A stretch of 64,000 nucleotides of DNA from Haliclona indistincta. Taxonomy: Eukaryota > Porifera > Demospongiae > Haplosclerida > Chalinidae. The position numbers and the translations under genes are program-made. The stretch covers positions 8,535,322 to 8,599,321 of the forward strand of contig OZ024791.1 in the NCBI GenBank assembly GCA_964017065.1, in the 5' to 3' direction. The notes beneath the pieces are model-generated. The model saw only the letters and a program-made list of their open reading frames with translations, did not search any database and had not been told where the DNA came from. Position 1 is the first letter of the stretch. Each line of letters begins with the position of its first letter. Positions 1-10,872 of this stretch are shown here, piece after piece.

Positions 1-619
1 AGAACTACCGTTTAACAGCAACAGGGTAATGGTCGACACACTCAGTAAACTGAATGGAGATTCTGTTGTCAATGCTTACAAAGTATCAAATGATATCTAC
101 CGAGAGAGATTTGAATCACACTACGAAGCAAAGAATGGAAAAATGCAAAAATTGGGTCCACGCTGGTGGAGAGCACCATTCGGAATCAAACTGTATAAAT
201 CAGTCAACTATATCAGTGTTTCAAAAAGATTTGTTAGATTTCTACTCACCAGCCCACGAGTACGAGCCCTCCATCACTACATGTCCACAGCTCTAATGCC
301 TGATGAAGAATTCTTTGCTACAGCTTATATGCTGCCTGAAGCACCAACATCTCGTTTAACTTCAAGAGTTAAAGTGATATTGGTGAAGACATTCTTTAAA
401 ACTAACTACCCCGGCAAGAAATGTGCTGGCAAAGCAGTTCACACCTCTTGTATTCTCAATATTCGCGATCTTCCTCTTCTTCACGAGTACATGAGAGGGA
501 AACGCACGATATTCTTCTACAACAAATACTTGTTAGAGTATGATCATGTAGTGATGGACTGCATGGAGCAGAGAATAGTGGAGCAGAATAAACTAGAGTA
601 TAAGAGAGACTGTAACTGA
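1..619 (+). CDS. GT14 (core-2/I-branching) N-acetylglucosaminyltransferase-like gene, 3' part only
   Basis: The window opens inside this gene; the reading frame begins at base 2 (ELPFNSNRVMVDTLS...) and runs without introns to the TGA at 617-619. It corresponds to the last ~205 residues of the complete paralogue at 1955-3328. The C-terminus (MRGKRTIFFYNKYLLEYD, then ...YKRDCN) is nearly identical to that paralogue. The stretch after SVVNA is clearly diverged: the HRLTDMKFLLRF block of the other copies is replaced by an unrelated-looking segment, and the block after EAPTSR also differs. By family knowledge these are Golgi type II glycosyltransferases that add beta-1,6-linked GlcNAc. The 5' half lies outside the window, so whether the gene is intact cannot be judged. 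Confidence 0.75.
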   Translation, partial: ELPFNSNRVMVDTLSKLNGDSVVNAYKVSNDIYRERFESHYEAKNGKMQKLGPRWWRAPFGIKLYKSVNYISVSKRFVRFLLTSPRVRALHHYMSTALMPDEEFFATAYMLPEAPTSRLTSRVKVILVKTFFKTNYPGKKCAGKAVHTSCILNIRDLPLLHEYMRGKRTIFFYNKYLLEYDHVVMDCMEQRIVEQNKLEYKRDCN

Positions 620-1228
620 CTTCCTACATACACATCCAGTGATCATTGTCATCTTACTAATAGTGGAGCAGTGTATAAGAGAGACTGCTCGAACAAGAAA
701 CCAGTCTTGCATGTACTGGAGAATTAATTTTTTTTCATAAATGTAATTCTCCTATAGATAATAATCTTTTAATGCAGCTAAGATTATAGCAATATAATAC
801 TAGGATGAAGTGTATCACGATTATATACTAAAATACTAAATGTCTGGACCATGTGTGGATCCTACGCATGCAATAATTGACGCCAACAAAAATAATTAAG
901 ACCACACCCTCTCCTTGCTTATAATCAAACAGTCTTTTGTATTTTTCACAATCCTTTACATAAATATTTTTTCGAGGGGATTTGGTCCATGACAGTAAAA
1001 TTATCAATCACTCCTTGAATATAAATGCCAGATATAGAACTCATGCAGTTTGCATAATCATTATGTTAATTCATGCTTCGACAATGCAATAAACCAATTC
1101 AACAATTATTGTGGTTGAGCTGATCAAAAATTTATTGCTAGACAATAGTTTGTGATATTTTAATACCACAAACTATTGACTAGTAAGGTAGTAAGGCCGG
1201 TCCATTGTGTTAAAAGAACAATGATAAC
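620..1228. other. Intergenic AT-rich stretch, no gene seen
   Basis: Nothing coding is recognisable. Just after the stop codon, a short duplicate of the gene's own 3' end appears (agtggagcag...tataagagagactg at about 662-687). The rest is AT-rich spacer leading into the minisatellite. Confidence 0.5.
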
Positions 1229-1674
1229 ATAATGCTCCACAGCAAGCATTAGATAACATGAGGATAATGCTCCACAGCAAGCATTAGATAACATGAGGAT
1301 AATGCTCCACAGCAAGCATTAGATAACATGAGGATAATGCTCCAGAGCAAGCATTAGATAACATGAGGACAATACTCCACAGCAAGCATTAGATAACATG
1401 AGGATAATGCTCCAGAGCAAGCATTAGATAACATGAGGATAATGCTCCACAGCAAGCATTAGATAACATGAGGATAATGCTCCAGAGCAAGCATTAGATA
1501 ACATGAGGATAATGCTCCAGAGCAAGCATTAGATAACATGAGGATAATGCTCCACAGCATTAGATAACATGAGGATAATGCTCCAGAGCAAGCATTAGAT
1601 AACATGAGGATAATGCTCCAGAGCAAGCATTAGATAACATGCAGATAAAGCTCTACAGCATTAGATAACATGCA
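1229..1674. repeat. 35-bp minisatellite, about 13 units
   Basis: The unit begins ataatgctccacagcaagca and continues ttagataacatgagg (35 bp). Units are almost identical with a CAC/CAG variant after 'ctc'. Two or more units have lost the internal 'agcaag', leaving 'ccacagcattag'. The array ends with degenerate units (tgcagataaagctctacagc). There are no unique spacers, so it is not CRISPR-like. It lies about 280 bp upstream of the start of the intact glycosyltransferase gene. Confidence 0.9.
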
Positions 1675-1954
1675 GACTGTCGAATGGCCGAAGACTCGTT
1701 ATAAAAAAAACTTGAAAAGGACAGGGAGAAATCTTGGCGGCATTTAGGTATCCAGACTCCAGTACTAGTGCCAATGTGACCCAATTTGATTGTGACCATT
1801 ATTCATCAGCAGCTAGAATGGGCGTCCACATCCGTTGAAATACAATCATGTTCCTAAGGTGAATCCACGAGAAGTTCGAGCAACCGCCTATAATGCTGTA
1901 CTGTTTCTCTAGATACTGTTTCTGTAGGTAGCTGCCATTAGCTCACTCAACATC

Positions 1955-3328
1955 ATGCCGCTGCTGCGTGCCAGAGGAGTCAAATCAAGACTGTGCTTCG
2001 TTGCTTGTGTCCTAGTCGCCATTATCCTGTGTCTGTTACTTATACTAAACAATACCGATCTACTATCCAGTGGAGAACTGACAGATAGCCAAATCATCGA
2101 GTCAACACCGCAAGCACACTCGACACCACCATTACTCGGACCCTCGTGTCAAACCACTGTGCCTGACAGGATAAAATCATGGATTGGAAATGGACTCGTC
2201 ACGACTGTCAATCCTCCAGTTAAAGCTAACTGCCAACAGCTGAAGGCAAGGAATCGCACAGAGCAGGAGAGAGTGCTGGGCAAACTGAAGAATTGGACCA
2301 ACAGTGAGACTATTGATGAGTTTTATACTAAAGCCAAGAACTGCTCTTATGTGAGAGATCTGTTATCAAGGGATAATTTCTACATATCAGACACTGAGAA
2401 AAAATTTCCACTGGCATATGTGATTCTGTTCCACAACAGCCCTCAACAGATAATGCGACTACTGAGAGTGTTATATCGACCACACAATGTCTACTGTCTC
2501 CATCCTGATGGCAAAGCCGATAAGAATCTAATACATGTATTCAGAAAACTAGCCTCTTGCTTTGATAATATTGTTATTCCTGACAGCTTAGTTAAGGTTG
2601 CTTGGGGCCACATCAGCTCAGTAGATGCTCAGTTAAAGTGTCTTCGATATTTAACTTACAACTACCAACATGTACGGTGGAAATATGCTAGTTTTTTGTG
2701 TGGCAAAGAACTACCGTTTAACAGCAACAGAGTAATGGTCGACACACTCAGTAAACTGAATGGAAATTCTGTTGTTAATGTTCATAGACTGACAGACATG
2801 AAGTTTTTACTAAGATTTGGACTACACTTCATATCATGGAATGGAGCTTTGTATCCAGTGGCTCCACGATGGAGAAGAGTGCCGTTTGGAATGAAACTGT
2901 ATAAATCAGTCAACTATATCAGTGCTTCAAAAAGGTTTGTTGAATTTCTACTCACCAGCCCACGAGTACGAGCCCTCCATCGCTACATGTCCACAGCTCT
3001 AATGCCTGATGAAGAATTCTTTGCTACTGCTTATATGCTGCCTGAAGCACCAAAGACTCGCATTGTAGATGTAGATGAAGTGCAGTATGTGAAGGCGTTT
3101 TTTGCTCCAGAATTCCCCTTGAATCTAAAATGTACTGGCAAGAGCATTCATCACTGTTGTATTCTCAATATTCGCGATCTTCCTCTTCTTCACGAGTACA
3201 TGAGAGGGAAAAGCACGATATTCTTCTACAACAAATACTTGTTAGAGTATGATCATGTAGTGATGGACTGCATGGAGCAGAGAATAGTGGAGCAGAATAA
3301 ACTAGAGTATAAGAGAGACTGTAACTGA
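1955..3328 (+). CDS. GT14 core-2/I-branching beta-1,6-GlcNAc-transferase-like protein, complete, intronless
   Basis: A single uninterrupted 457-residue reading frame. Residues ~12-32 form a hydrophobic signal anchor (CVLVAIILCLLLIL), giving a type II Golgi topology. A stem region with sequons (NRT, NWT, NCS) follows, then the Branch/GT14 catalytic domain at about residues 130-400. Family-like landmarks are LAYVILFHNSPQQIMRLLR, VYCLHPDGKAD, ASCFDNIVIP, the W-K-Y...LCGKELPFN block, PDEEFFATAYMLPEAP and the Cys-rich C-terminal third. Human GCNT1 is of similar length (about 430). GCNT enzymes transfer GlcNAc in beta-1,6 linkage to O-glycan or I-antigen acceptors; the acceptor here cannot be deduced. 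It is the only complete undamaged copy of this family in the window. An NhaC-type gene starts 113 bp after its stop codon. Confidence 0.85.
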   Translation: MPLLRARGVKSRLCFVACVLVAIILCLLLILNNTDLLSSGELTDSQIIESTPQAHSTPPLLGPSCQTTVPDRIKSWIGNGLVTTVNPPVKANCQQLKARNRTEQERVLGKLKNWTNSETIDEFYTKAKNCSYVRDLLSRDNFYISDTEKKFPLAYVILFHNSPQQIMRLLRVLYRPHNVYCLHPDGKADKNLIHVFRKLASCFDNIVIPDSLVKVAWGHISSVDAQLKCLRYLTYNYQHVRWKYASFLCGKELPFNSNRVMVDTLSKLNGNSVVNVHRLTDMKFLLRFGLHFISWNGALYPVAPRWRRVPFGMKLYKSVNYISASKRFVEFLLTSPRVRALHRYMSTALMPDEEFFATAYMLPEAPKTRIVDVDEVQYVKAFFAPEFPLNLKCTGKSIHHCCILNIRDLPLLHEYMRGKSTIFFYNKYLLEYDHVVMDCMEQRIVEQNKLEYKRDCN

Positions 3329-3441
3329 CTTCCTACATACACAACCAGTGATCATTGTCACCTCACTAATAATCATTTTTGTGGTTTATGTATTTAAATT
3401 TTCCCGCTAAAACCAAACAAACTTGGGCCAGGGGTCACGGA

Positions 3442-6400
3442 ATGTTTGTAAGCCGCCTCTTGTTGACCGTTGCAGTGTTGCTAGGCGCTGCTAGTAGCGA
3501 GAACTGTAGCTGCTTTCGAGTTGCGTATCCACCAGTGTTACTGTCGGGGTGAGTAGCGTGCATGCAAAGAGTATCAGCCACTCCTCTACTCGTAGCGTTG
3601 CATTTCCTCTGAAGATCGACCTCTTTCCGTTCCTGCCTGACACTTCAGTGATACCTCTCCTTGTCAATATTTCTGTGTATAGCAGTAAAGATGGTATTAT
3701 AACATAAACTGTATTACCAGGCTCTCTTTACTGGAATGATCGTGTTGCAGGTAACTTGAGTCTATTACAGAATGCCTCCTTTATTACAAGGCTGTCAGAT
3801 GGAACTGCACGGCTATCTACTGTGTTTAATGGAGTTACAGTGGATGATTATGTAAGCATGAATTTGTGAGGGTCTCTTAATTCAACATCATCATCAGGGC
3901 TACCAAACATTGGTAGTAGAGGTCAGCTCAGCTGATTCAGATAATTCACCATCTCTAAACTCCGACTGCTCTGCTCTTTCAAAGGTCCAATCGAATGCAC
4001 AGCACATGAGGAACTTATCATTTGTAGTTTCGTACACTAGGTGCTTCTAGTCATACCAGGCTGGTTAACTATCTTCCCGCCCATCGTCACAACATTTGTA
4101 GCTATCGTATTCAAGTGAGTATAAAGTATCATCTGTGCTCACTATTCTCTAGCTTGGTGTTATATAGACAGGTCATTTTAGCTCTGTTATTAGGTATATG
4201 GGTAGGAGCATTACTCGGTGGGTAACAAACTGTCCACTTGTTTGAATGTTTTCAAAATCATGCAGCTAATGAATGCAATCCAGTTACTGCAGCCTTGAGA
4301 ACACTAGGTTAGAATAAGTATTATAGCAATATATATAATGTGACCGTCTATTTCTATAGACACCTATTTTGTTCACTCCTATGGTAGCAAACAGTATGCT
4401 CCGGTGAGCCTATAGCTATATACTAAGGTATATAGTTGCACTGACACTTTGTCTCTAGATCATTGCGTCTACGATTTTAATTGGCGGACTGATTGCAGTA
4501 GTACAGGTGCATATTGCATCTATATTGGTCGTAATTATTATTAATTTCAATGTAGAAATCTGGAGGAGCGTTTGGAATGGCGAAACTCATACAACGTTTT
4601 GCCAGCTCTCATCGCAAGTAATCAATGATCCTGGATTACTTAGTGTATTTATTCTCTGCAGGGCATGTCTGGCTAGCTTTCTCTTGAGTGTTTGTATCTT
4701 TTTCGATGATTTTGTCTCTACTTTAGTGATAGGATATACAAGCAGAAAGGTATAGCAGCAACAGCAATGGCTGACATTATATCACTACATGCATAGGTAA
4801 TGACTGAAGCTCGTGTCAGTAAAGACAAGGTTGCATTTATGGTTCGAACAATGGCTTACACGATGACTGGCTTGGTGCCAATAACAGGGTAAGATACCTT
4901 GGTCAGCATGGTTCAATGATTGTACTACTGCAGTGCTGTTGGTGGTCAAATAGGATACATCCTATCAGGCTTTAGCAACCCATCATGTGGTGGTTCAGTT
5001 GATGGATATCTGATATTGATTGAGACGTTACGTAAGCTGCTCTCGATCCTAGTGTTGCCTAGTGCTGGTTCTACAGCTTATAGGTTCCTGCCATTGCTGA
5101 TGATAGCTTGTGTGCTGCTAGTGGCTTTGATCAACAGGGACTTTGGACCAATGTTAACATCTGAGAGAAGTGCATGTGATTATGTCGTCAACGAACATGA
5201 AGATTCCTTTGATACTAGTCTGCAGGCTATTCAAGGTACCACAAAACCAATAGAGTAAGTCTCTATTAGCGGCTTCTGTATAATGACTGCAGGTTCTTTA
5301 GCACCGAAGCCACAAACACCAAAGCGCTGGTACTCTTTAAAATAATTATACCTTATTAGTCATATATATATATCTCTCTCTCTCTCTCTCTCTGATAGGA
5401 TCAATGGTGTACTACCATTTGTAGTAATGATAGTAGGATGTATGACAGGCATGCTGGTCAGCGGATATGTTACTATCAAGTACAATAACTCGGAACATCT
5501 TCAATACAATGAAAACTTGTAGGTAACTGTCGGCATTCCTTACATTCAATGTATTGCTGCATGAACAGAATCAATATAACTCTTGTGAATATACTGAGCT
5601 ATGGAGATGCTCTCTCTGCCATACTCTGGGGCTCTTCCCTTGGCACCTTCCTTCTCCTTGTGATGGTTCTAGTCCAACGTATTCTCTCATTCAAAGAATT
5701 TATGATGGTACAATAATTAATTTTACAGTGTAACAAAGCTCTTCTTATTACAGGCCTGGATAGAAGGGGTTAAAGATATGACGGAACCAATGTTGATTCT
5801 CCTGTTATCATTTGCATTTGGCTACGTTATTGAGGTAAGTCAGTGAAGTGTATAATGGCGGTTATAGAGAGGTTATTGTAGGATGTACAGGCGAGCAACT
5901 TCATTGCTCAGGGACTAAGAGGAGGACTCCCTCCCGAGTATATCCCTGCAATTACCACTATAATTGGATACATTATAACGTATGCAGTGGGAGCGGTAAG
6001 CGCAGTGCCTTGACATAAATTTTACATTTTTGTTTACTCACACACATGCAGGCATTTGGAGGTTTAGGCATCTTGTTCCCACTCATTATCCCCATTGTGT
6101 GTCAGCTCACTCCTGGTGAGGACAACAGCAACACACTGAGAATACAGACTGCAGCTGCAATACTGTCATCAACAGTGTTTGGAACATGTACGGTAGATGT
6201 ATAGACTTAATAACACTCTCTTCTCTATACACCCCACAGTGATGTCTCCCATGGCACCACATACTATCCTTGTCAAGGCCTCCACAGGATGTGAAATCAG
6301 TTCTCATCTAAAAACCACTTCAGTAAAATTGCATTTTTTCTGTCTATCTTAAAATTATTTTCTTCTCTCTCTCTTTCTAGTTGTATGTTCTACTGGTGGG

Positions 6401-6725
6401 TGGTCTGGCTGTGTTGCTAGGTGCTCTACCAGTAGGTGCAGGCTGGTACCCATGGTATGCAGGCTGGATCCTGATGCTAGCTGTTCTGATACTGGTCTTT
6501 GTGGACTTCTCATCTGGGCACTCCACTTCATCTCGCTCTCTCTGTAGAATAGGGTAGGTTGGTTGGGAGGGTAACTGCTATCAACAATAATATGTGTGTA
6601 GGTGTCCCTGTGTGTTCTCACTGGTTGATAAGCTACTCCATTCATTGAGAGGTGTGGGAGAGACACTGACACAGCGCTGCTTCAAGAGATCTAGACCACA
6701 ATTACAGATACAAGGAACAATGTAA
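3442..6725 (+). CDS. NhaC-type Na+/H+ antiporter family protein, copy 1 (multi-exon)
   Basis: About 20 small exons with GT-AG introns, mostly 40-150 bp. The start (MFVSRLLLTVAVLLGAASS) gives a cleavable-looking signal peptide, followed by a ~110-residue N-terminal ectodomain. Membrane helices follow, with Na_H_antiporter (PF03553) signatures: WLTIFPPIVTTFVAIV, QVILALLLGIWVGALLG, IGGLIAVVQKSGGAFGMAKL, IFFDDFVSTLVIG, VSKDKVAFMVRTMAYTM, AFGGLGILFPLIIPIVCQLT and MSPMAPHTILVKASTGCE. The family exchanges Na+ for H+ or an organic substrate, and the eukaryotic substrate is unknown. The C-terminal tail ends ...LQIQGTM at 6723-6725, with an AATAAA at 6726-6731. The loop normally reading SMAPSMASFVPIS (copy 3) has become TMAYTMTGLVPIT. 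The pair with the upstream glycosyltransferase is duplicated at 7371-12200. Confidence 0.8.
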
Positions 6726-6748
6726 AATAAACAAGTTTTAATAAAAAC

Positions 6749-7251
6749 CTAAAAAGTGTTGAGATGACTCTTGCAAAAGTAAAGGAACAAGATGGGATGA
6801 TGCTTGCAAAAGTAAAGGAACAAGATGGGATGATGCTTGCAAAAGTAAAGGAACAAGATGGGATGATGCTTGCAAAAGTAAAGGAACAAGATGGGATGAT
6901 GCTTGCAAAAGTAAAGGAACAAGATGGGATGATGCTTGCAAAAGTAAAGGAACAAGATGGGATGATGCTTGCAAAAGTAAAGGAACAAGATGGGATGATG
7001 CTTGCAAAAGTAAAGGAACAAGATGGAATAATGTAAACGTCCCAAGTATCCCTACATCAGCGACTTGAAGGAGGACGCAGTCCGATGAAGTAATTGACGG
7101 TTTTAAAGAGGACTCCGCATTTGTTGCAGGTCATTGCAGCAAGCCGCTGATGTTGGGATACTTGGGACTTATACATTTGCAAGCATTATTCTGCAAGCAT
7201 CATCCCATCTTGTTCCTTTACTTTTGCAGGAGTCATCTCTACACTTTTTAG
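6749..7251. mobile_element. Foldback MITE-like element, copy 1 (expanded left arm)
   Basis: Left terminus ctaaaaagtgttgagatgac is the inverted complement of the right terminus gtcatctctacactttttag. Nested inside are a second inverted pair (cccaagtatccctacatcag / ctgatgttgggatacttggg) and the sub-unit gatgcttgcaaaagtaaagg with its complement near the right end. The left arm carries an expanded 33-bp array; the right arm has only one or two units. The core (ggaggacgcagtccgatgaa...) is shared with the three other copies at 12.2, 15.6 and 17.7 kb. No transposase is encoded, so it is non-autonomous. Confidence 0.8.
6764..7033. repeat. 33-bp tandem array inside the MITE, about 8 units
   Basis: The unit atgatgcttgcaaaagtaaa + ggaacaagatggg is repeated perfectly about eight times. 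33 bp is a multiple of three, so all frames stay open and give artificial proteins on both strands (MMLAKVKEQDG repeats on plus). It is a satellite expansion of a unit present once or twice in the sister elements, not a gene. Confidence 0.9.
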
Positions 7252-7370
7252 TCTGGTCTTCATGCAATATAGTAGTATGCGGACATGTTGCATATCCATA
7301 ATTATAGTACAGTGTCTCGCTGCTATATAGCTGCTACTATATTATTAGATCACATAAAGTTCAACAACAT

Positions 7371-8721
7371 GGCACTGATGAGTGCAACCCGCAGAGTCGT
7401 AAAATTCGTTGCTTGTGTCCTAGTCGTCATTAGCCTGTGTCTATTATTTATACTGATCTACTATCCAGTGGAGAACTGACAGATATTCAAATCATCGAGT
7501 CACCACCGCAAGCACACTTGACACCACCATTACTCGGACCCTCGTGTCAAACCACTGTGCCTGACAGGATAAAATCATGGATTGGAAATGGACTCGTCAC
7601 GACTGTCAATCCTCCAGTTAAAGCTAACTGCCAGCAGCTGAAGGCAGGGAATCGCACAGAGCAGGAGATAGTGCTGGGCAAACTGAAGAATTGGACCAAC
7701 AGGGAGACTATTGATGAGTTTTATACTAAAGTCAAGAACTGCTCTTATGTGAGGGATCTGTTATCAAGTGATAATTTCTACATATCAGACACTGAGAAAA
7801 ACTTTCTACTGGCATATGTGATTATGTTCCACAACAGTCCTCAACAGATAATGCGACTACTGAGAGTGATATATCGACCACACAATGTCTACTGTCTCCA
7901 TCCTGATGGCAAAGCAGACAAGAATCTAATACATGTATTCAGAAAACTAGCCTCTTGTTTCGATAATATTGTTATTCCTGACAGCTTAGTTAAGGTTACT
8001 TGGGGCCACATCAGTATGGTTGATGTTCAGTTGAAGTGTCTTCGATATTTAACTTACAACTACCGACATGTACGGTGGAAATACACTAACATCTTGTGTG
8101 GCAAAGAACTACCGTTTAACAGCAACAGAGTAATGGTCGACACACTCAGTAGACTGAATGGAGATTCTGTTGTTAATGTTCATAGACTGACAGACATGAA
8201 GTTTTTACTAAGATTTGGACTACACTTCATATCATGGAATGGAGCTTTTTATCCAGTGGCTCCACGATGGAGAAGAGTGCCGTTTGGAATGAAACTGTAT
8301 AAATCATATAACTATATCAGTGCTTCAAAAAGGTTTGTTGAATTTCTACTCACCAGCCCACGAGTACGAGCCCTCCATCGCTACATGTCCACAGCTCTAA
8401 TGCCTGATGAAGAATTCTTTGCTACAGCTTATATGCTGCCTGAAGCACCAAAGACTCGCATTGCAGATGTAGATGAAGTGCAGTTTGTGAAGACATTTTT
8501 TGTTCCAGAATGTCCTTTGAATCTAAAATGTACTGGCAAGACAGTTCATCACATTTGTATTCTCAATATTCGTGATCTTCCTCTTCTTCATGAGTACAAG
8601 AGAGGGAAAAGCACGATATTCCTCTACAACAAATACTTGTTAGAGTATGATCATGTAGTGATGGACTGCATGGAGCAGAGAATAGTGAACAGAATAAACT
8701 AGAGTATAAAGAGAGACTGTA
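7371..8721 (+). pseudogene. GT14 glycosyltransferase copy, frameshifted
   Basis: The upstream region and ATG (MALMSATRRVVKF) match the copy at 14119. A ~10 bp deletion just after the membrane anchor (around 7457) shifts the frame, so the natural start leads to a 36-residue product ending PVEN. The catalytic domain continues open in another frame, with no in-frame ATG before it in the anchor region. A second, 1-bp deletion near 8688 changes the C-terminus to IVNRIN instead of the usual VEQNKLEYKRDCN. The remaining domain is highly similar to the intact copy at 1955. It was probably inactivated recently, although an internal methionine could in principle yield a soluble protein. Confidence 0.8.
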
Positions 8722-8832
8722 ACTGACTTCCTACATACACAACCAGTGATCATTGTCACCTCACTAATGATTCATTTGTGGTTTATGTATTCCCGCTAAA
8801 AACCAAGCAAAACTTGGGCCAGGGGTCACGGA

Positions 8833-10796
8833 ATGTGGGTAAGCTGCCTCTTGTTGACCGTTGCAGTGTTGCTAGGCGCTGCTAGTAGTGAGAACTGTAG
8901 CTGCTTTCGAGTTGCTTATCCACCAGTGTTACTGTCGGGGTGAGTAGCGTGCATGCAAAGAGTATCAGCCACTCCTCTACTCGTAGCGTTGCATTTCCTC
9001 TGAAGATCGACCTCTTTCCGTTCCTGCCTGACACTTCAGTGATACCTCTCCTTGTCAATATTTCTGTGTATAGCAGTAAAGATGGTATAATGACATAAAC
9101 TGTATTACCAGACTCTCTTTACTGGAATGATCGTGTTGCAGGTAACTTGAGTCTACTACAGAATGCCTCCATCGTTACAAGGCTGTCAGATGGAACTGCA
9201 CGGCTATCTACTGTGTTTAATGGAGTTACAGTGGACGATTATGTAAGCATGAATTTGTGAGGGTCTCTTAATTCAATATCATCATCAGGGCTACCAAACA
9301 GTGGTAGTAGAGGTCAGCTCGGCTGATTCAGATAATTCACCGTCTCTAAACTCCGACTGCTCTGCTCTTTCAAAGGTCGAATCGAATGCACAGCACATGA
9401 GGAACTTATCATTTGTAGTTTCGTACACTAGGTGCTTCTAGTCATACCAGGCTGGTTAACTATCTTCCCGCCCATCGTCACAACATTTGTAGCTATCGTA
9501 TTCAAGTGAGTATAAAAGCCTTGTATTTTCTGTGCTCACTAATTTCTTGGTGTTATATAGACAGGTCATTTTGGCTCTGTTATTAGGTATATGGGTAGGA
9601 GCATTACTCGGTGGGTAACAAACTGTCCACTTGTTTGAATGTTTTCAAAATCATGCAGCTAATGAATGCAATCCAGTTACTGCAACCTTGAGAACGCTAG
9701 GTTAGAACAAGTATTATAGCAAAAATAATATGACTCTATTTCTATAGACACTTATTTTGTTCACTCCTATGGCAGCAAACAGTATGCTCCGGTGAGCCTA
9801 TAGCTATATACTAGGGTATATAGTTGCACTGACACTTCATCTCTAGATCATTGCATCTACAATTTTAATTGGCGGACTGATTGCAGTAGTACAGGTGCAT
9901 ATTGCATCTATAATTATTGGTCATAATAATTATTAATTTCAATGTAGAAATCAGGAGGAGCGTTTGGAATGGCGAAACTCTTACAACGTTTTGCTAGCTC
10001 TCATCGCAAGTAATCAATGATCCTGGATTACTTAGTGTATTTATTCTCTGCAGGGCATGTCTGGCTTGCTTTCTCTTGAGTGTTTGTATCTTTTTCGATG
10101 ATTTTGTCTCTACTTTAGTGATAGGATATACAAGCAGAAAGGTATAGCAGCAACAGCAATGGCTGACATTATATCACTACTACATGCACAGGTAATGACT
10201 GAAGCTCGTGTCAGTAAAGACAAGGTTGCTTTTATGGTTCGAACAATGGCTTACACAATGACTGGCTTGGTGCCAATAACAAGGTAAGATACCTAATACT
10301 AGGACAGCATGGTTCAATGATTGTACTACTGCAGTGCTGTTGGTGGCCAAATAGGATACATTCTATCAGGCTTTAGCAACCCATCATGTGGTGGTTCAGT
10401 TGACGGATATCTGATATTGATTGAGACGTTACGTAAGCTGCTCTCGATCCTAGTGTTGCCTAGTGCTGGTTCTACAGCTTATAGGTTCCTGCCATTGCTG
10501 ATGATAGCTTGTGTGCTGCTAGTGGCTTTGATCAACAGGGACTTTGGACCAATGTTAACATCTGAGAGAAGTGCATGTGATTATGTCGTCAACGAACATG
10601 AAGATTCCTTTGGTACTAGTCTGCAGGCTATTCAAGGTACCACAAAACCAATAGAGTGAGACTCTATTATATAGCGGCTTCTGTATAATGACTGCAGGTT
10701 CTTTAGCACCGAAGCCACAAACACCAAAGCGCTGGTACTCTTTAAAATAATTATACCTTATTAGTCATATACCTCTCTCTAGAGTGAGACTCTATT

Positions 10797-10872
<76 letters not shown>

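Noticed and set aside
1229..1674. CRISPR-like regular array
   Set aside because: Head-to-tail identical units without unique spacers in a eukaryotic genome; a minisatellite. The same applies to 27187-27530.
6738..7045. Open frames with perfect 11-residue repeats on both strands (MMLAKVKEQDG; LVPLLLQASSH)
   Set aside because: They are all frames of one 33-bp satellite inside a MITE; the period is divisible by three so stops cannot arise. No start context or family.
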